Origin: Thermaceae bacterium
GTDB taxonomy: Bacteria; Deinococcota; Deinococci; Deinococcales; Marinithermaceae
Assembly (NCBI GenBank): GCA_026987375.1
Contig: JALSMT010000083.1
Location: 1-34,819 of the forward strand
DNA length: 34,819 nt
Direction of reading: 5' to 3'
Below, piece after piece: positions 9,279 to 17,720 of the stretch. Numbering within the stretch: the first letter of the stretch is position 1; the number at the start of each line of letters is the position of its first letter. A program made the translations under genes and the position numbers. The notes under the pieces are model-generated. The model was not told the DNA's origin. It ran no database searches and saw only the letters and a program-made list of their open reading frames with translations.

Positions 9279-9832
9279 GTGTTTTTGACCTGCTCATGGG
9301 GGCGTTGCTGGTCGCCAGCGCGCTGGCGGCAGTGACCCTCAAGAACGCCATCCACGCCGGTCTGGCTCTGGTGGGTAACTTTCTGGCGCTGGCGGTGGTC
9401 TATTTCGCGCTCGAGGCGCAGTTCCTCGGCTGGATACAGATTATCGTCTACGCCGGCGCGGTCATGGTCCTCTTCCTTTTCGTGATCATGCTGCTGTTTG
9501 ACGCCAAAGCCGACGTGGGGCCCAATCCGCTTCCCTGGATGCGGCCCATCGCCGCGGCGCTGGCGGCGCTGCTGTTTTTGGCGCTGGCTTACGCTTACTC
9601 GAGCCTGGGGCCGATCGATCCGCTGGCCGACGTTAAGCTGGCCGGCGGCTTGCCCAAGGCGTTGGGGGCCATCCTCTACGGCGGCTGGCTCTACCCGGTG
9701 TTGCTGGTGGCGGTTTTGCTATTCGCCGCCACGGTGGCGGCGGTGGTGCTGGTGCAACCACAGATCCGCAAGACGCGCATCAAGCCGCAGGTGCTGGAGC
9801 GCGACCGCGAGCTGAAGGAGGTGGGCAGATGA
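9275..9832 (+). CDS. nuoJ: NADH-quinone oxidoreductase subunit J
   Basis: This is a membrane subunit (Nqo10/ND6) with five helices. Its third helix changes between alpha and pi-bulge forms during turnover. The GTG start at 9275 overlaps the nuoI stop and gives 185 residues; GGAGGGGG lies about 10 nt upstream. An open frame extends back inside nuoI but does not encode NuoJ sequence. The conserved third-helix segment is [20 protein letters not shown], including the [11 protein letters not shown] signature. A basic cytoplasmic tail follows the last helix. The stop overlaps nuoK (ATGA). Confidence 0.94.
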   Translation: MSVFDLLMGALLVASALAAVTLKNAIHAGLALVGNFLALAVVYFALEAQFLGWIQIIVYAGAVMVLFLFVIMLLFDAKADVGPNPLPWMRPIAAALAALLFLALAYAYSSLGPIDPLADVKLAGGLPKALGAILYGGWLYPVLLVAVLLFAATVAAVVLVQPQIRKTRIKPQVLERDRELKEVGR

Positions 9833-10122
9833 GCTATTACCTGCTTCTTTCGGCGTTGCTCTTCGCCATCGGCCTCTACGGAGTATTGGCGCGGCGTACG
9901 GCCATCCTGATCTTCATGTCGGTGGAGCTGATGCTGAACTCCGCCAACCTGGCGCTGGCGGCCTTCGCCCGCGGTAGCGGCAACCTCAACGGTCAGGCCA
10001 TGGCGCTGATAGTGATAGCCCTGGCCGCGGCCGAGGTGGCCGTCGGTCTCGGCATCGTGGTCGCCGTATTCCGTTCGCGCCAATCCACCGCCGTAGACGA
10101 CCTCGCGGAGTTTAGGGGGTAA
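9829..10122 (+). CDS. nuoK: NADH-quinone oxidoreductase subunit K
   Basis: This is a small three-helix membrane subunit (Nqo11/ND4L) that links the E-channel to the antiporter-like subunits. It has 97 residues. The two buried glutamates essential for proton pumping in the family are present, Glu33 in [11 protein letters not shown] and Glu69 in [10 protein letters not shown] short charged tail (DDLAEFRG) ends the protein. The start overlaps the nuoJ stop. nuoL begins 2 nt after its stop, with GGGGG upstream. Confidence 0.95.
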   Translation: MSYYLLLSALLFAIGLYGVLARRTAILIFMSVELMLNSANLALAAFARGSGNLNGQAMALIVIALAAAEVAVGLGIVVAVFRSRQSTAVDDLAEFRG

Positions 10123-10124
10123 CC

Positions 10125-11951
10125 ATGCTGCTAATACTCATTATCTTGCTCCCGCTTTTGGGGTTCGCCTACTTGGGGTTGTTCGGCAAGAGCCTCAAGG
10201 AGCCGCAGCCGGGAATTTTGGCCTCGGCGCTGACCGGAATCAGTTTCTTGCTGGTCCTGTGGGGGGTGCTTTCCGGCGGCGCCAGCTGGCAGATAAAGGA
10301 CTGGCTGCCCGGCATTCCTTTTAGCCTGCTGCTAGACCACCTTTCCGGGTACATGGGCCTGGTGGTCACGGGTATAGGCTTCCTGATTCACGTTTACGCC
10401 ATCGGCTACATGCACGGCGACGAGGGTTTTAGCCGCTTCTTCGCCTACCTCAACTTCTTCATCGCCATGATGATGACGCTGGTGTTGGCTGGCAGTTATC
10501 CGGTGATGTTCATCGGCTGGGAGGGCGTGGGTCTGGCCAGCTTTCTGCTGATCGGCTTCTGGTACACCGTGAAGAAGAACGCCGACAGCGCCCGTAAGGC
10601 CTTCATCACCAACCGCATAGGCGACCTGGGTTTCCTGCTGGGTATGGCGCTACTGTACGGCAGCTTTGGCACGCTCTCTATCCCCGAGCTTAGGTCTGCA
10701 ATCAACGGCAGCTACGTATTGCCAATGGGCCTCAGCCTCGCCGGGCTGTTGCTCTTCGTCGGCGCTGTTGGGAAGAGCGCCCAGGTGCCGCTGATGGTCT
10801 GGCTGCCCGACGCCATGGCGGGCCCCACGCCGGTCAGCGCCCTAATCCACGCGGCGACGATGGTCACCGCCGGCGTTTACCTGATCGCCCGCAGCTCTTT
10901 CCTCTACGTCAACCTGCAAGACGTTTCCTACATCATCGCTCTGGTGGGCATCACCACCGCTGCTTACGGCGCTCTCAGCGCCTTGGGACAGTGGGACATC
11001 AAGAAAATCGTCGCCTATTCGACTATCAGTCAGTTGGGTTACATGTTTCTGGCGGTGGGCGTGGGGGCTTACTGGATCGCTATCTTCCACGTCATGACGC
11101 ACGCCTTTTACAAGGCCCTGCTATTCTTGGCCTCCGGCTCGGTAATCCACTCCCTGGACGGCGAGCAGGACATCCGCAAGATGGGCGGGCTCAAAAAGTA
11201 CCTGCCGCGCACCAACCTGCACGGCCTGGCGGGCGCCCTCTCCCTGGCGGGCTTTCCGTTGCTGGCCGGTTTTTGGTCAAAAGACGCCATAATTACCGCC
11301 ACCCTCAACTACCCCTTTGGGGGAACCGGTTTTTACGTGGCTGGTCTGACCGTAGCGTTGCTGACCGCTATTTACGCCATGCGCTGGTACGCCTTGGTTT
11401 TCCTGGGCGAGTACAAGGGCGAGGGGCGCCCGCACGAGTCCCCGGCGGTCATGACCGTGCCCAACGACGTCTTGGCCCTGGGCGCGGTTTTCGCCGGTTT
11501 GCTGGCGTTGCCGAAGCCGTTGTGGAACCTGGTGGAGCCCTACCTGGCGCCGGCGCTGGCGCACGTCGAAGTCCACGAGATGAGCCTGGCCCTGGAGTGG
11601 GGCCTGATCACGCTTTCTGCGGTCGTGGCGCTGGTCGGCCTTTACCTGGGGTACGCGGCCTTTACGCGCTGGGCGCTGCCCAAGTGGTACCAGACGTTCC
11701 AGACCTGGTCGGAAAAGGCGTTTTATGTCGACCTGGTTTACAACACGCTGATCGTCAACCCCCTCAAGGAGTTAGCGGTCTTACTCGACTGGTTGGACAA
11801 GATTTTTGACAGCGGTTACCTGCTGCTGGCTTCGAGCAGCAAGTGGTTGGCGGAGCAGCTTTCCTGGGTGCAGGCTGGCTACGTGCGCGTTTACGGAGCG
11901 CTGATGGCTCTGGGACTGGTCGTCCTTCTCGTCTGGGGGGTGTTGCGATGA
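10125..11951 (+). CDS. nuoL: NADH-quinone oxidoreductase subunit L
   Basis: This is the distal antiporter-like proton pump subunit (Nqo12/ND5), with 608 residues. It has about 16 membrane helices. The TM5 glutamate is in [17 protein letters not shown]. The TM7 lysine and broken-helix motifs are in [18 protein letters not shown] and in the following [10 protein letters not shown]. The C-terminal stretch from about residue 510 fits the long lateral helix HL that runs along NuoM and NuoN, ending in a last anchoring helix. The stop overlaps the nuoM start (ATGA). Confidence 0.96.
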   Translation: MLLILIILLPLLGFAYLGLFGKSLKEPQPGILASALTGISFLLVLWGVLSGGASWQIKDWLPGIPFSLLLDHLSGYMGLVVTGIGFLIHVYAIGYMHGDEGFSRFFAYLNFFIAMMMTLVLAGSYPVMFIGWEGVGLASFLLIGFWYTVKKNADSARKAFITNRIGDLGFLLGMALLYGSFGTLSIPELRSAINGSYVLPMGLSLAGLLLFVGAVGKSAQVPLMVWLPDAMAGPTPVSALIHAATMVTAGVYLIARSSFLYVNLQDVSYIIALVGITTAAYGALSALGQWDIKKIVAYSTISQLGYMFLAVGVGAYWIAIFHVMTHAFYKALLFLASGSVIHSLDGEQDIRKMGGLKKYLPRTNLHGLAGALSLAGFPLLAGFWSKDAIITATLNYPFGGTGFYVAGLTVALLTAIYAMRWYALVFLGEYKGEGRPHESPAVMTVPNDVLALGAVFAGLLALPKPLWNLVEPYLAPALAHVEVHEMSLALEWGLITLSAVVALVGLYLGYAAFTRWALPKWYQTFQTWSEKAFYVDLVYNTLIVNPLKELAVLLDWLDKIFDSGYLLLASSSKWLAEQLSWVQAGYVRVYGALMALGLVVLLVWGVLR

Positions 11952-13366
11952 TTCACGTGCTGATCTTTCTCCCCTTGCTCTTCGGCTTCTGGGTGCTGCT
12001 GGCTCCCCAACAGGCGCGCGCGGTCGGTTTGTTCGGCTCGCTACTGACCCTTCTGCTGGGCTTGATCAGTTTTGGCGGGGTGCTGAGCGGCGCGGATTAC
12101 GCCTATCAAACGCCCCTCCTGCGGGAGGCCGGCGTTTACTACGCCGTCGCCTGGGACGGCGTGGGCGCGGTGCTGATGCTGGCGGTGGTGATAGCCACCT
12201 TCATGGCCCTGCTGGCCGCGCACGACGTCCCGCCGGCGATGGTGGGGCTGTCGCTGCTGATGGAAAGCGGACTGCTGGGAATCCTGGCGGCTCAAGACCT
12301 GCTGCTCTTCTACGTTTTCTTCGAGGCGACGCTGATACCCAGCCTGCTTATGCTCGGACTCTTTGGGGGCGCCGGCAGGGTGCGGGCGCTGATCAAATTC
12401 GCCATCTTTACCCTGCTAGGCAGTTTGCTGATGCTGGCGGGTATACTGGCGGCGCGCTACCTGGGCGGCTCGCCCAGTTTCCTGCTCAAAGACCTGCTGG
12501 CCCACTCGCTCGGCGGCGGCGCCGGAATGTGGGCTTTCGCGGCTTTTCTGGTCGCCTTTATGGTCAAGACGCCGCTGTTTCCGCTGCACGTCTGGCTGCC
12601 CGACTTCCACGCCGAGAACCACCCTTCGGGGCTGGCCGACGTAATGGGCACCTTGTACAAGGTGGGCATTTTCGGCCTCTTCCGCTGGGCCCTGCCGCTG
12701 TTTCCCGCCGCCTTCGCGGCGTTCCAGCCTTGGCTCTTGGCGCTGGCCGCCCTGACCGCCCTGGGCGCGGCGTGGACCGCTTACGCGCAGACGGAGTGGA
12801 AGCGCTTGCTGGCCTATGGCGCGCTTTCTCACATGGGCATTGGGGCGCTGGGTATTTTTAGCGGCAGCGCCATAGGCGCCAGCGGCGCAATCTTCCTGCT
12901 CGCCGCTTCGGCTATTTATACTGGGGCGCTCTTCTTGTTCGCCGGCGGTCTGCAGCGACGCTTCGGCACGCTCGAGCTCCGCCCCACCACCGGTCTGGCC
13001 AAGGCGGCGCCGGCGCTGGCGGCGCTAGGCTTGATTCTGGTGCTGGCGATGGTCGGGCTGCCTGGACTTTCCGGATTCCCCGGCGAGTTCATGAACCTGC
13101 TGGGTTCCTGGCAGGCCAGCCCCATCTGGACCTTTGTGGCCTTCTTGGGTGTGATAGCGGCCGCGGCCTACGGCCTCAGCGCCTACCAAAACCTCTTCCA
13201 CAACGCCCCTGGCAAGCCCGCCGCCGACATGGACGGCGTCGAGTGGCAGTGGGGGACTTTGGCGGTGCTGGTGATACTCTTCATGGGCGTCTATCCCAAG
13301 CTCTTCACCGAGCTGATAATGCCGGGCGCCAAGGCGTTTGCGGCGCTCTTGGGAGGTGGACAGTGA
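11948..13366 (+). CDS. nuoM: NADH-quinone oxidoreductase subunit M
   Basis: This is the middle antiporter-like subunit (Nqo13/ND4). The ATG at 11948 overlaps the nuoL stop and gives 472 residues (Thermus about 469). The frame is open earlier but lies inside nuoL. The TM5 glutamate is in [13 protein letters not shown]. The TM7 lysine region reads [20 protein letters not shown], with the Thermus-type HAENHPSG variant rather than the more common A-H-T-E-A-P. It overlaps nuoN by 4 nt (GTGA). Confidence 0.95.
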   Translation: MIHVLIFLPLLFGFWVLLAPQQARAVGLFGSLLTLLLGLISFGGVLSGADYAYQTPLLREAGVYYAVAWDGVGAVLMLAVVIATFMALLAAHDVPPAMVGLSLLMESGLLGILAAQDLLLFYVFFEATLIPSLLMLGLFGGAGRVRALIKFAIFTLLGSLLMLAGILAARYLGGSPSFLLKDLLAHSLGGGAGMWAFAAFLVAFMVKTPLFPLHVWLPDFHAENHPSGLADVMGTLYKVGIFGLFRWALPLFPAAFAAFQPWLLALAALTALGAAWTAYAQTEWKRLLAYGALSHMGIGALGIFSGSAIGASGAIFLLAASAIYTGALFLFAGGLQRRFGTLELRPTTGLAKAAPALAALGLILVLAMVGLPGLSGFPGEFMNLLGSWQASPIWTFVAFLGVIAAAAYGLSAYQNLFHNAPGKPAADMDGVEWQWGTLAVLVILFMGVYPKLFTELIMPGAKAFAALLGGGQ

Positions 13367-14721
13367 CCACTCTGATCATCCTCTTCGTAGTGGCCCTGCT
13401 CACTACCTTCGTTGGTTTTTTCGCTCCGGCGGCGACTACCAAAAAGCTGACATTGCTCGGTATGCTGGCGGCCCTCGTCGGACTGGCCTTTACCTGGGGC
13501 GACAACGTTAGCGCTTTCAGCGGCCTCTACCGCTACGACGTCTTTTCGCAGGGCGTTACCTTGGCGATGATTGTCGGCGCCCTGCTCGCCCTGCTGGCCG
13601 ACTGCGATTTCTTCGAGCGTAAGGGCTGGCCCGCGTTCGAGTACTACGCTTTGATATCCTTCGCGGTCTTCGGCGGCCACGTCATGGCCTCGACGACCCA
13701 CCTGGGCGCGATGATAGTCGGCCTGGAGATTCTCTCGATCCCGCTCTACGCCCTGGCGGCTAGCAGCCGCGAGGAGCGCGGTTACGAAGCCAGCCTAAAA
13801 TACTTCTTGCTGGGAGCAGTTTCCGCGGCGTTCTTCCTCTATGGCATAGCGCTCTACTTTGGCAGCACCGGCAGTTTTACCCTGGGCGCAGAAGGTAAGG
13901 GTCTCATTTTCAACGCCGCGGTGCTGATGATGCTGGCTGGCCTGGCGTTCAAGTCGGCGCTGGCGCCCTTTCACTGGTGGACCCCCGACGTCTATCAGGG
14001 AAGCCCTACGCCGGTCACGCTCTTCATGGCCACCGCCGTCAAGGCCGCGGCCTTTGCGGCACTGGCGCGCCTGGTGGTCTCGGTCGGTCTGGGCGGCCCC
14101 TGGTTCTACGCGCTGGCGGCTATCGTCTTGCTGACGGTCTTCTGGGGCAACCTGGCGGCGCTGGTGCAGGGCGAGGCCAAGCGAGTGCTGGCCTACTCCT
14201 CGGTGGCCCACGCCGGCTATATTGCGGTGGCGCTTTTCGGCCCCAACCCGGCCCCCTCCATGGGCTTTTACCTGTTGGCCTACGCCCTCTCTACCGGCCT
14301 GGCCTTTGCGGTGCTGGCCGAACTCGACGACGGCAAGGGCGTACCCATCTCGGAGCTGGCGGGCCTTTGGGCGCGCTCGCCGCTGCTGGGCCTTGGCTGG
14401 CTGACGGCGCTTTTGTCGCTGGCCGGTCTGCCGCCGCTGGTGGGTTTTTGGGGTAAGTACCTGGTCTTCGTCGAGGCCGCCAAGGGCCACCAGTACCTGA
14501 TAGTGGCGCTGGCGCTCTTTGCCGCCGTGATAGCCGCTTATTACTACCTCAAACTTTTGGCTGTGGCTCTCTTTGGCAAGGCGGAGAAGGTCAAGCCGCT
14601 CAAGCTGGCGGGTTCGGCGCCGGTCGGCCTGGCTTTGGGAATATTCCTGGTGGTCTTGCTGGGCGTGTTGCCGGGTCTGACCTACAAGCTATTGACCCTC
14701 GCCAGCGCGGTAGTCAAGTAG
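13363..14721 (+). CDS. nuoN: NADH-quinone oxidoreductase subunit N
   Basis: This is the proximal antiporter-like subunit (Nqo14/ND2). The GTG at 13363 overlaps the nuoM stop and follows GGGAGGTGG; it gives 452 residues. The frame is open further back in nuoM but that part is unrelated. Conserved features are the TM5 glutamate in GLEILSIPLYALAA, the TM7 lysine in FKSALAPFHWWTPDVYQG with P-T-P-V following, and the late segment SLAGLPPLVGFWGKY. It is the last gene of the operon; a strong hairpin follows 12 nt after the stop. Confidence 0.95.
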   Translation: MTTLIILFVVALLTTFVGFFAPAATTKKLTLLGMLAALVGLAFTWGDNVSAFSGLYRYDVFSQGVTLAMIVGALLALLADCDFFERKGWPAFEYYALISFAVFGGHVMASTTHLGAMIVGLEILSIPLYALAASSREERGYEASLKYFLLGAVSAAFFLYGIALYFGSTGSFTLGAEGKGLIFNAAVLMMLAGLAFKSALAPFHWWTPDVYQGSPTPVTLFMATAVKAAAFAALARLVVSVGLGGPWFYALAAIVLLTVFWGNLAALVQGEAKRVLAYSSVAHAGYIAVALFGPNPAPSMGFYLLAYALSTGLAFAVLAELDDGKGVPISELAGLWARSPLLGLGWLTALLSLAGLPPLVGFWGKYLVFVEAAKGHQYLIVALALFAAVIAAYYYLKLLAVALFGKAEKVKPLKLAGSAPVGLALGIFLVVLLGVLPGLTYKLLTLASAVVK

Positions 14722-14733
14722 TCCGCCTCTCGT

Positions 14734-14766
14734 AGCAAGGCGCGGCCTGGGCCGCGCCTTGCTTTA
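14734..14766. terminator. Bidirectional terminator between nuoN and the acyl-CoA dehydrogenase
   Basis: AGCAAGGCGCGGC pairs exactly with GCCGCGCCTTGCT around a 4-nt loop, a 13-bp GC-rich stem. It is followed by a short T-run on the + strand (TTTA). It lies between two convergent genes, so it probably ends both transcripts. It is the only classic terminator between any convergent pair in this window. Confidence 0.8.
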
Positions 14767-14776
14767 TGGACCGCCC

Positions 14777-15937
14777 TCAGACAAAGGGGTTTTCTCCGGT
14801 GACGTCGCGTCCGATGATCAAAGTGTGAATGTCGTAGGTGCCTTCGTAAGTGTCTACCGATTCCAGGTTGAGCATGTGGCGGATGGCGCTGTACTCGACG
14901 GTTATGCCGCTGGCGCCAAGGATTTCGCGGGCCAGGCGCGCGCTTTTGAGCGCCACGCGCACGTTGTTGCGCTTGGCCAGGGAGACGTGGGTATGCTTCA
15001 TGGTCCCCGCGTCCTTCATGCGCCCCAGCTTCCACGCCAGCAGCAAACCCTTGCTGTGCTCGCTGAGCATGTAGACGAGCTTGTCTTGCACTAGCTGGCG
15101 CGCGGCTATGGGGCGGCCAAAGGTAATGCGGCTCTGGGCAAAGTCAAGCGCTTCGCTATACACCGCTTCCAGCGGTCCAAGGGCGCCCCAAGCGATGCCG
15201 TAACGGGCCTGCGTCAGGCAGGAAAGGGGAGCTTTGAGGCTGCCCGATTTAGGCAGCAGGTAGTCTTTGTGGAGGCGCACGTCTTCCAGCACCAGCTCGC
15301 TGGTGACGCTGGCGCGCAGGCTCATTTTGTGGTGCACGTAAGGAGCCGAGAAGCCGGGGGTATCGGTGGGGACTATGAAACCCAGCACTTTGCCTTCTTC
15401 ATCTTTGGCCCAGACGACGGCGATGTCAGAGATGGATCCGTTGGTGATCCACATCTTCGTGCCGTTCAAAACGTAGTAGTCGCCGTCTTTGACGGCCTTG
15501 GTTTTCATGTTGCCGCCTGGATCGGAGCCGCCGTCGGGCTCGGTTAGGCCGAAAGAGCCCACCATCTCGCCGCTGGCCAACTTGGGCAGGTACTGGCGCT
15601 TCTGCTCTTCCGAGCCGTAAGCGTAAATGGGGTACATTACCAAAGCCCCCTGCACGCTGGCGAAACTGCGCAAACCCGAGTCGACGCGCTCGAGCTCGTA
15701 CATGATCAGCCCGTAGGCGTTGTTCGACACTCCGGCGGCGCCGTATTCCTCCGGTAAGTTCGACCCCAAAAAGCCCATCTCGCCGAATGGTTTTATCAGC
15801 TGCGTGGGGAACTCGCCGGCCTCCCACCACTCGCGGATGTGAGGCATGGCCTCGGCTTCCAAAAACTTGCGGGCCGCGGCCTGAATGGCCCGCTCTTCCG
15901 GGGTGAATAGCTCTAGGGACTGATAGTAATCAAGCAT
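14777..15937 (-). CDS. gcdH: Acyl-CoA dehydrogenase, probably glutaryl-CoA dehydrogenase
   Basis: This FAD enzyme oxidises and decarboxylates glutaryl-CoA to crotonyl-CoA in lysine and tryptophan breakdown. It has 386 residues from the ATG at 15937 (GGCGAGG upstream); the longer open frame adds 17 unlikely residues. The catalytic base is Glu365 in the motif TYEGTYDIH. Residues typical of glutaryl-CoA dehydrogenases rather than other family members are Glu83, Arg90 and Ser91 (ERVDSGLRS; Glu87, Arg94 and Ser95 in the human enzyme). VMYPIYAYGSEEQK and ARYGIAWG also match that subfamily. FGLTEPDGGSDPG is the FAD-side loop. No electron-transfer flavoprotein gene is nearby. Substrate is inferred from motifs. 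Confidence 0.85.
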   Translation of the reverse strand: MLDYYQSLELFTPEERAIQAAARKFLEAEAMPHIREWWEAGEFPTQLIKPFGEMGFLGSNLPEEYGAAGVSNNAYGLIMYELERVDSGLRSFASVQGALVMYPIYAYGSEEQKRQYLPKLASGEMVGSFGLTEPDGGSDPGGNMKTKAVKDGDYYVLNGTKMWITNGSISDIAVVWAKDEEGKVLGFIVPTDTPGFSAPYVHHKMSLRASVTSELVLEDVRLHKDYLLPKSGSLKAPLSCLTQARYGIAWGALGPLEAVYSEALDFAQSRITFGRPIAARQLVQDKLVYMLSEHSKGLLLAWKLGRMKDAGTMKHTHVSLAKRNNVRVALKSARLAREILGASGITVEYSAIRHMLNLESVDTYEGTYDIHTLIIGRDVTGENPFV

Positions 15938-16163
15938 GCTAACCTCGCCTTCAAAGCCAAGCATACGCAGCGCCAACCTTGGCGGCAAGAGGCGCGCCGC
16001 CTGCTCGTATTCTTCGCAGCGCCGCCGGTATATTTATGAGAAGGCGGCTGCGGCAGACAATATTTTCTGGCAGCGAGTTGCGCGTCGGCGGTCGGTACCT
16101 CTCATAAGCCGACCCGTTAGGAGCGGCAGGCGGCGCCTTACTAGAGCCCGGGCGCCCTTTATT
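15938..16163. other. Divergent intergenic region upstream of gcdH and the TRAP operon
   Basis: No gene is supported. The + strand frame open across 15936-16223 has an Arg/Ser-rich composition unlike its neighbours and runs into the ribosome site of the next gene. The region holds possible gcdH promoter elements on the - strand and an inverted repeat, TTATGAGA (16034-16041) with TCTCATAA (16100-16107), with arms 66 bp apart. Confidence 0.5.
16033..16060 (-). promoter_or_regulatory. Weak candidate gcdH promoter
   Basis: On the - strand TTGTCT (16060-16055) and CATAAA (16038-16033) are 16 bp apart, each matching 4 of 6 consensus bases. The start would give a leader of roughly 90 nt before the ATG at 15937. 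The overlap of the -10 with one arm of the TTATGAGA inverted repeat is suggestive but unproven. Confidence 0.3.
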
Positions 16164-16192
16164 TTGACAAATAGTACTAGAGCGTTTACGAT
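16164..16192 (+). promoter_or_regulatory. Promoter of the TAXI-TRAP operon
   Basis: A perfect -35 TTGACA (16164-16169) and a -10 TACGAT (16187-16192) are 17 bp apart, in a local AT-rich patch. The transcript would begin near 16199 and carry the ribosome site GAGGAGG (16212-16218) before the ATG at 16227. This is the clearest sigma-70-type promoter in the window. Confidence 0.75.
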
Positions 16193-16226
16193 TAGAATGA
16201 CTAAAAATTATCGAGGAGGTTAGTTT

Positions 16227-17198
16227 ATGAAGTTTAAAAGTAGCATGTTGGTACTCTCGGCACTATTGGCGCTAGGAATGGCTTTCGGCCAGGTCAAAAG
16301 GATTTCTTTGGGCACCGGCGGCACCGGCGGCGTCTACTACCCGCTGGGTGGCGGCATAGCGCAGGTATGGACCGACTACGTACCCGGCGTCGAAGCCAGC
16401 GCCGAGGTTACCGGCGCTTCGGTCGAGAACGTTCGTTTGGTCGCCGGCGGCGAGGCGCAGGCGGCTTTGGGCACCAGCGGAGTGGTGGTCCAGGCTTATA
16501 AGGGCGAGGGCAAGTTCAAGGGCAAGCCGCAGCCAATCCTGGCTATCGGCGCTATGTACCCCAACGCCTGGCAGTTCGTGACCGTCGCCGCTACCGGCAT
16601 TAAGTCCATTCCCGACATCAAGGGCAAGCGCGTTTCCACCGGCTCCCCGGGTTCGGGCACCGCGGTCATGACCAGGGCCATCCTCGACACCCTTGGCCTC
16701 AAGCACGGCAAGGACTTCAAGGAGTTCCGCCTTTCCTTCGCCGAGCAGGTATCGGGTCTCAAAGACGGCACCATCGACGTCGGCTCGTGGTCGGTAGGCC
16801 TCGGCCCCGGTTCGCTGGTGGACCTTTCCACCACTCGCAAGATGGTCCTCATCTGCCTCACTCCCGAGGAGCAGGCCAAGGTTTCCGCGGCGCACGCCTA
16901 CTACAAACCCTTCACCATTCCCGCCGGAACCTACAAAGGCCAGGACAAAGACTGCCTGACGGTGGGGACGCCCAACGTCCTTTTCGTGCGCGCCGACGCC
17001 GATACAGAGCTCGTTTATCAGCTCACCAAGGCCCTCTTTGAACACGTCGCCGACCTGGGTAAAATCCACCCCGCCGGCAAGACGATAAGCCCCGAGTACG
17101 TCTTGAAAGCCACCTTGATCCCCTTGCACCCAGGTGCGATCAAGTACTTCGAGGAGATCGGACTGAAGATCCCTGACAACCTCAAGCCGCAGAAGTAA
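16227..17198 (+). CDS. TRAP transporter solute receptor, TAXI family
   Basis: This is the periplasmic substrate-binding protein of a TRAP importer. It has 323 residues. A signal peptide spans residues 1 to about 21 (basic start, hydrophobic core, cut after AMAFG-like AFG). The mature start ISLGTGGTGGVYYPLGGGIA is the TAXI-family hallmark, followed by an ASVENVRLVAGG segment and, in the middle, KGKRVSTGSPGSGTAV. Thermus TTHA1157, a glutamate/glutamine-binding TAXI protein, is a known relative, but the substrate here cannot be read from sequence. GAGGAGG sits 8 nt upstream of the ATG. The DUF1850 gene follows after 12 nt. Confidence 0.92.
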   Translation: MKFKSSMLVLSALLALGMAFGQVKRISLGTGGTGGVYYPLGGGIAQVWTDYVPGVEASAEVTGASVENVRLVAGGEAQAALGTSGVVVQAYKGEGKFKGKPQPILAIGAMYPNAWQFVTVAATGIKSIPDIKGKRVSTGSPGSGTAVMTRAILDTLGLKHGKDFKEFRLSFAEQVSGLKDGTIDVGSWSVGLGPGSLVDLSTTRKMVLICLTPEEQAKVSAAHAYYKPFTIPAGTYKGQDKDCLTVGTPNVLFVRADADTELVYQLTKALFEHVADLGKIHPAGKTISPEYVLKATLIPLHPGAIKYFEEIGLKIPDNLKPQK

Positions 17199-17210
17199 GT
17201 CACGCTAGCG

Positions 17211-17720
17211 ATGCGCAGGGCTCTCACTGCTATAGCCGTAGTGGGAGCCCTTTTGCTGCTGGCCTGGCTGCTCTGGCCCGTAGACCTGCTGTGCGTAGAC
17301 ATTGAAGGTTGGGGTTCTATCTGGCTGCCGCTGCGGGAGGGGCAGAAGCTGCAGCTGACCTGGATGCACTCCGTCTCCGATATTCCCATCCGTGAGGTGT
17401 TTACCGTTGAGAACCACCGCTTGATACTCATGGAAACGCACAATCAGTGGTTCGCCGCTGGTTTGGGGGAGATAGCCGGTCGCGGACGCACCATAGCGGA
17501 GAAAAATCACGCCTTGGCTATCGTAGACATCAACGAGCCCAGCAACGGCATGATATTGCGCATCGGCAGCCGCGGTATTCACCACACCATCAAGGTTGGC
17601 GATATTAGCTGTGACCTTTCTTCTTTCGCGCCCCACAAGCGCGCCTGGTTTAGCGTCAGGCTCGCTCCCAGGCTTTGGTACTGGCTCGGAAATCATTGCT
17701 CTTCGAGGAGGAGACAGTGA
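17211..17720 (+). CDS. DUF1850 protein of the TRAP operon
   Basis: This is a 169-residue protein with one N-terminal membrane segment (about residues 4-25) and an outward-facing domain. The domain carries the DUF1850 pattern: a tryptophan and His-Ser pair in LTWMHSVSDIPIREVF, then a glycine-rich part around FAAGLGEIAGRGRT. Two to three cysteines are scattered (residue 31, one near 143 and one close to the end). DUF1850 genes commonly sit next to TAXI-TRAP genes; their role is unknown, and an accessory function in substrate capture is plausible. It lies between receptor and permease, and its stop overlaps the permease GTG. Confidence 0.75.
   Translation: MRRALTAIAVVGALLLLAWLLWPVDLLCVDIEGWGSIWLPLREGQKLQLTWMHSVSDIPIREVFTVENHRLILMETHNQWFAAGLGEIAGRGRTIAEKNHALAIVDINEPSNGMILRIGSRGIHHTIKVGDISCDLSSFAPHKRAWFSVRLAPRLWYWLGNHCSSRRRQ

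Noticed and set aside
13795-14490. 231-codon open frame on the - strand within nuoN
   Set aside because: It is a shadow of a GC-rich coding region, very rich in Gln, Arg and His, with no promoter or homology I recognise.
15936-16223. 95-codon open frame on the + strand between gcdH and the TRAP operon
   Set aside because: Arg/Ser-rich composition, no ribosome site, overlaps the start of gcdH on the opposite strand and the promoter and ribosome site of the TAXI gene.
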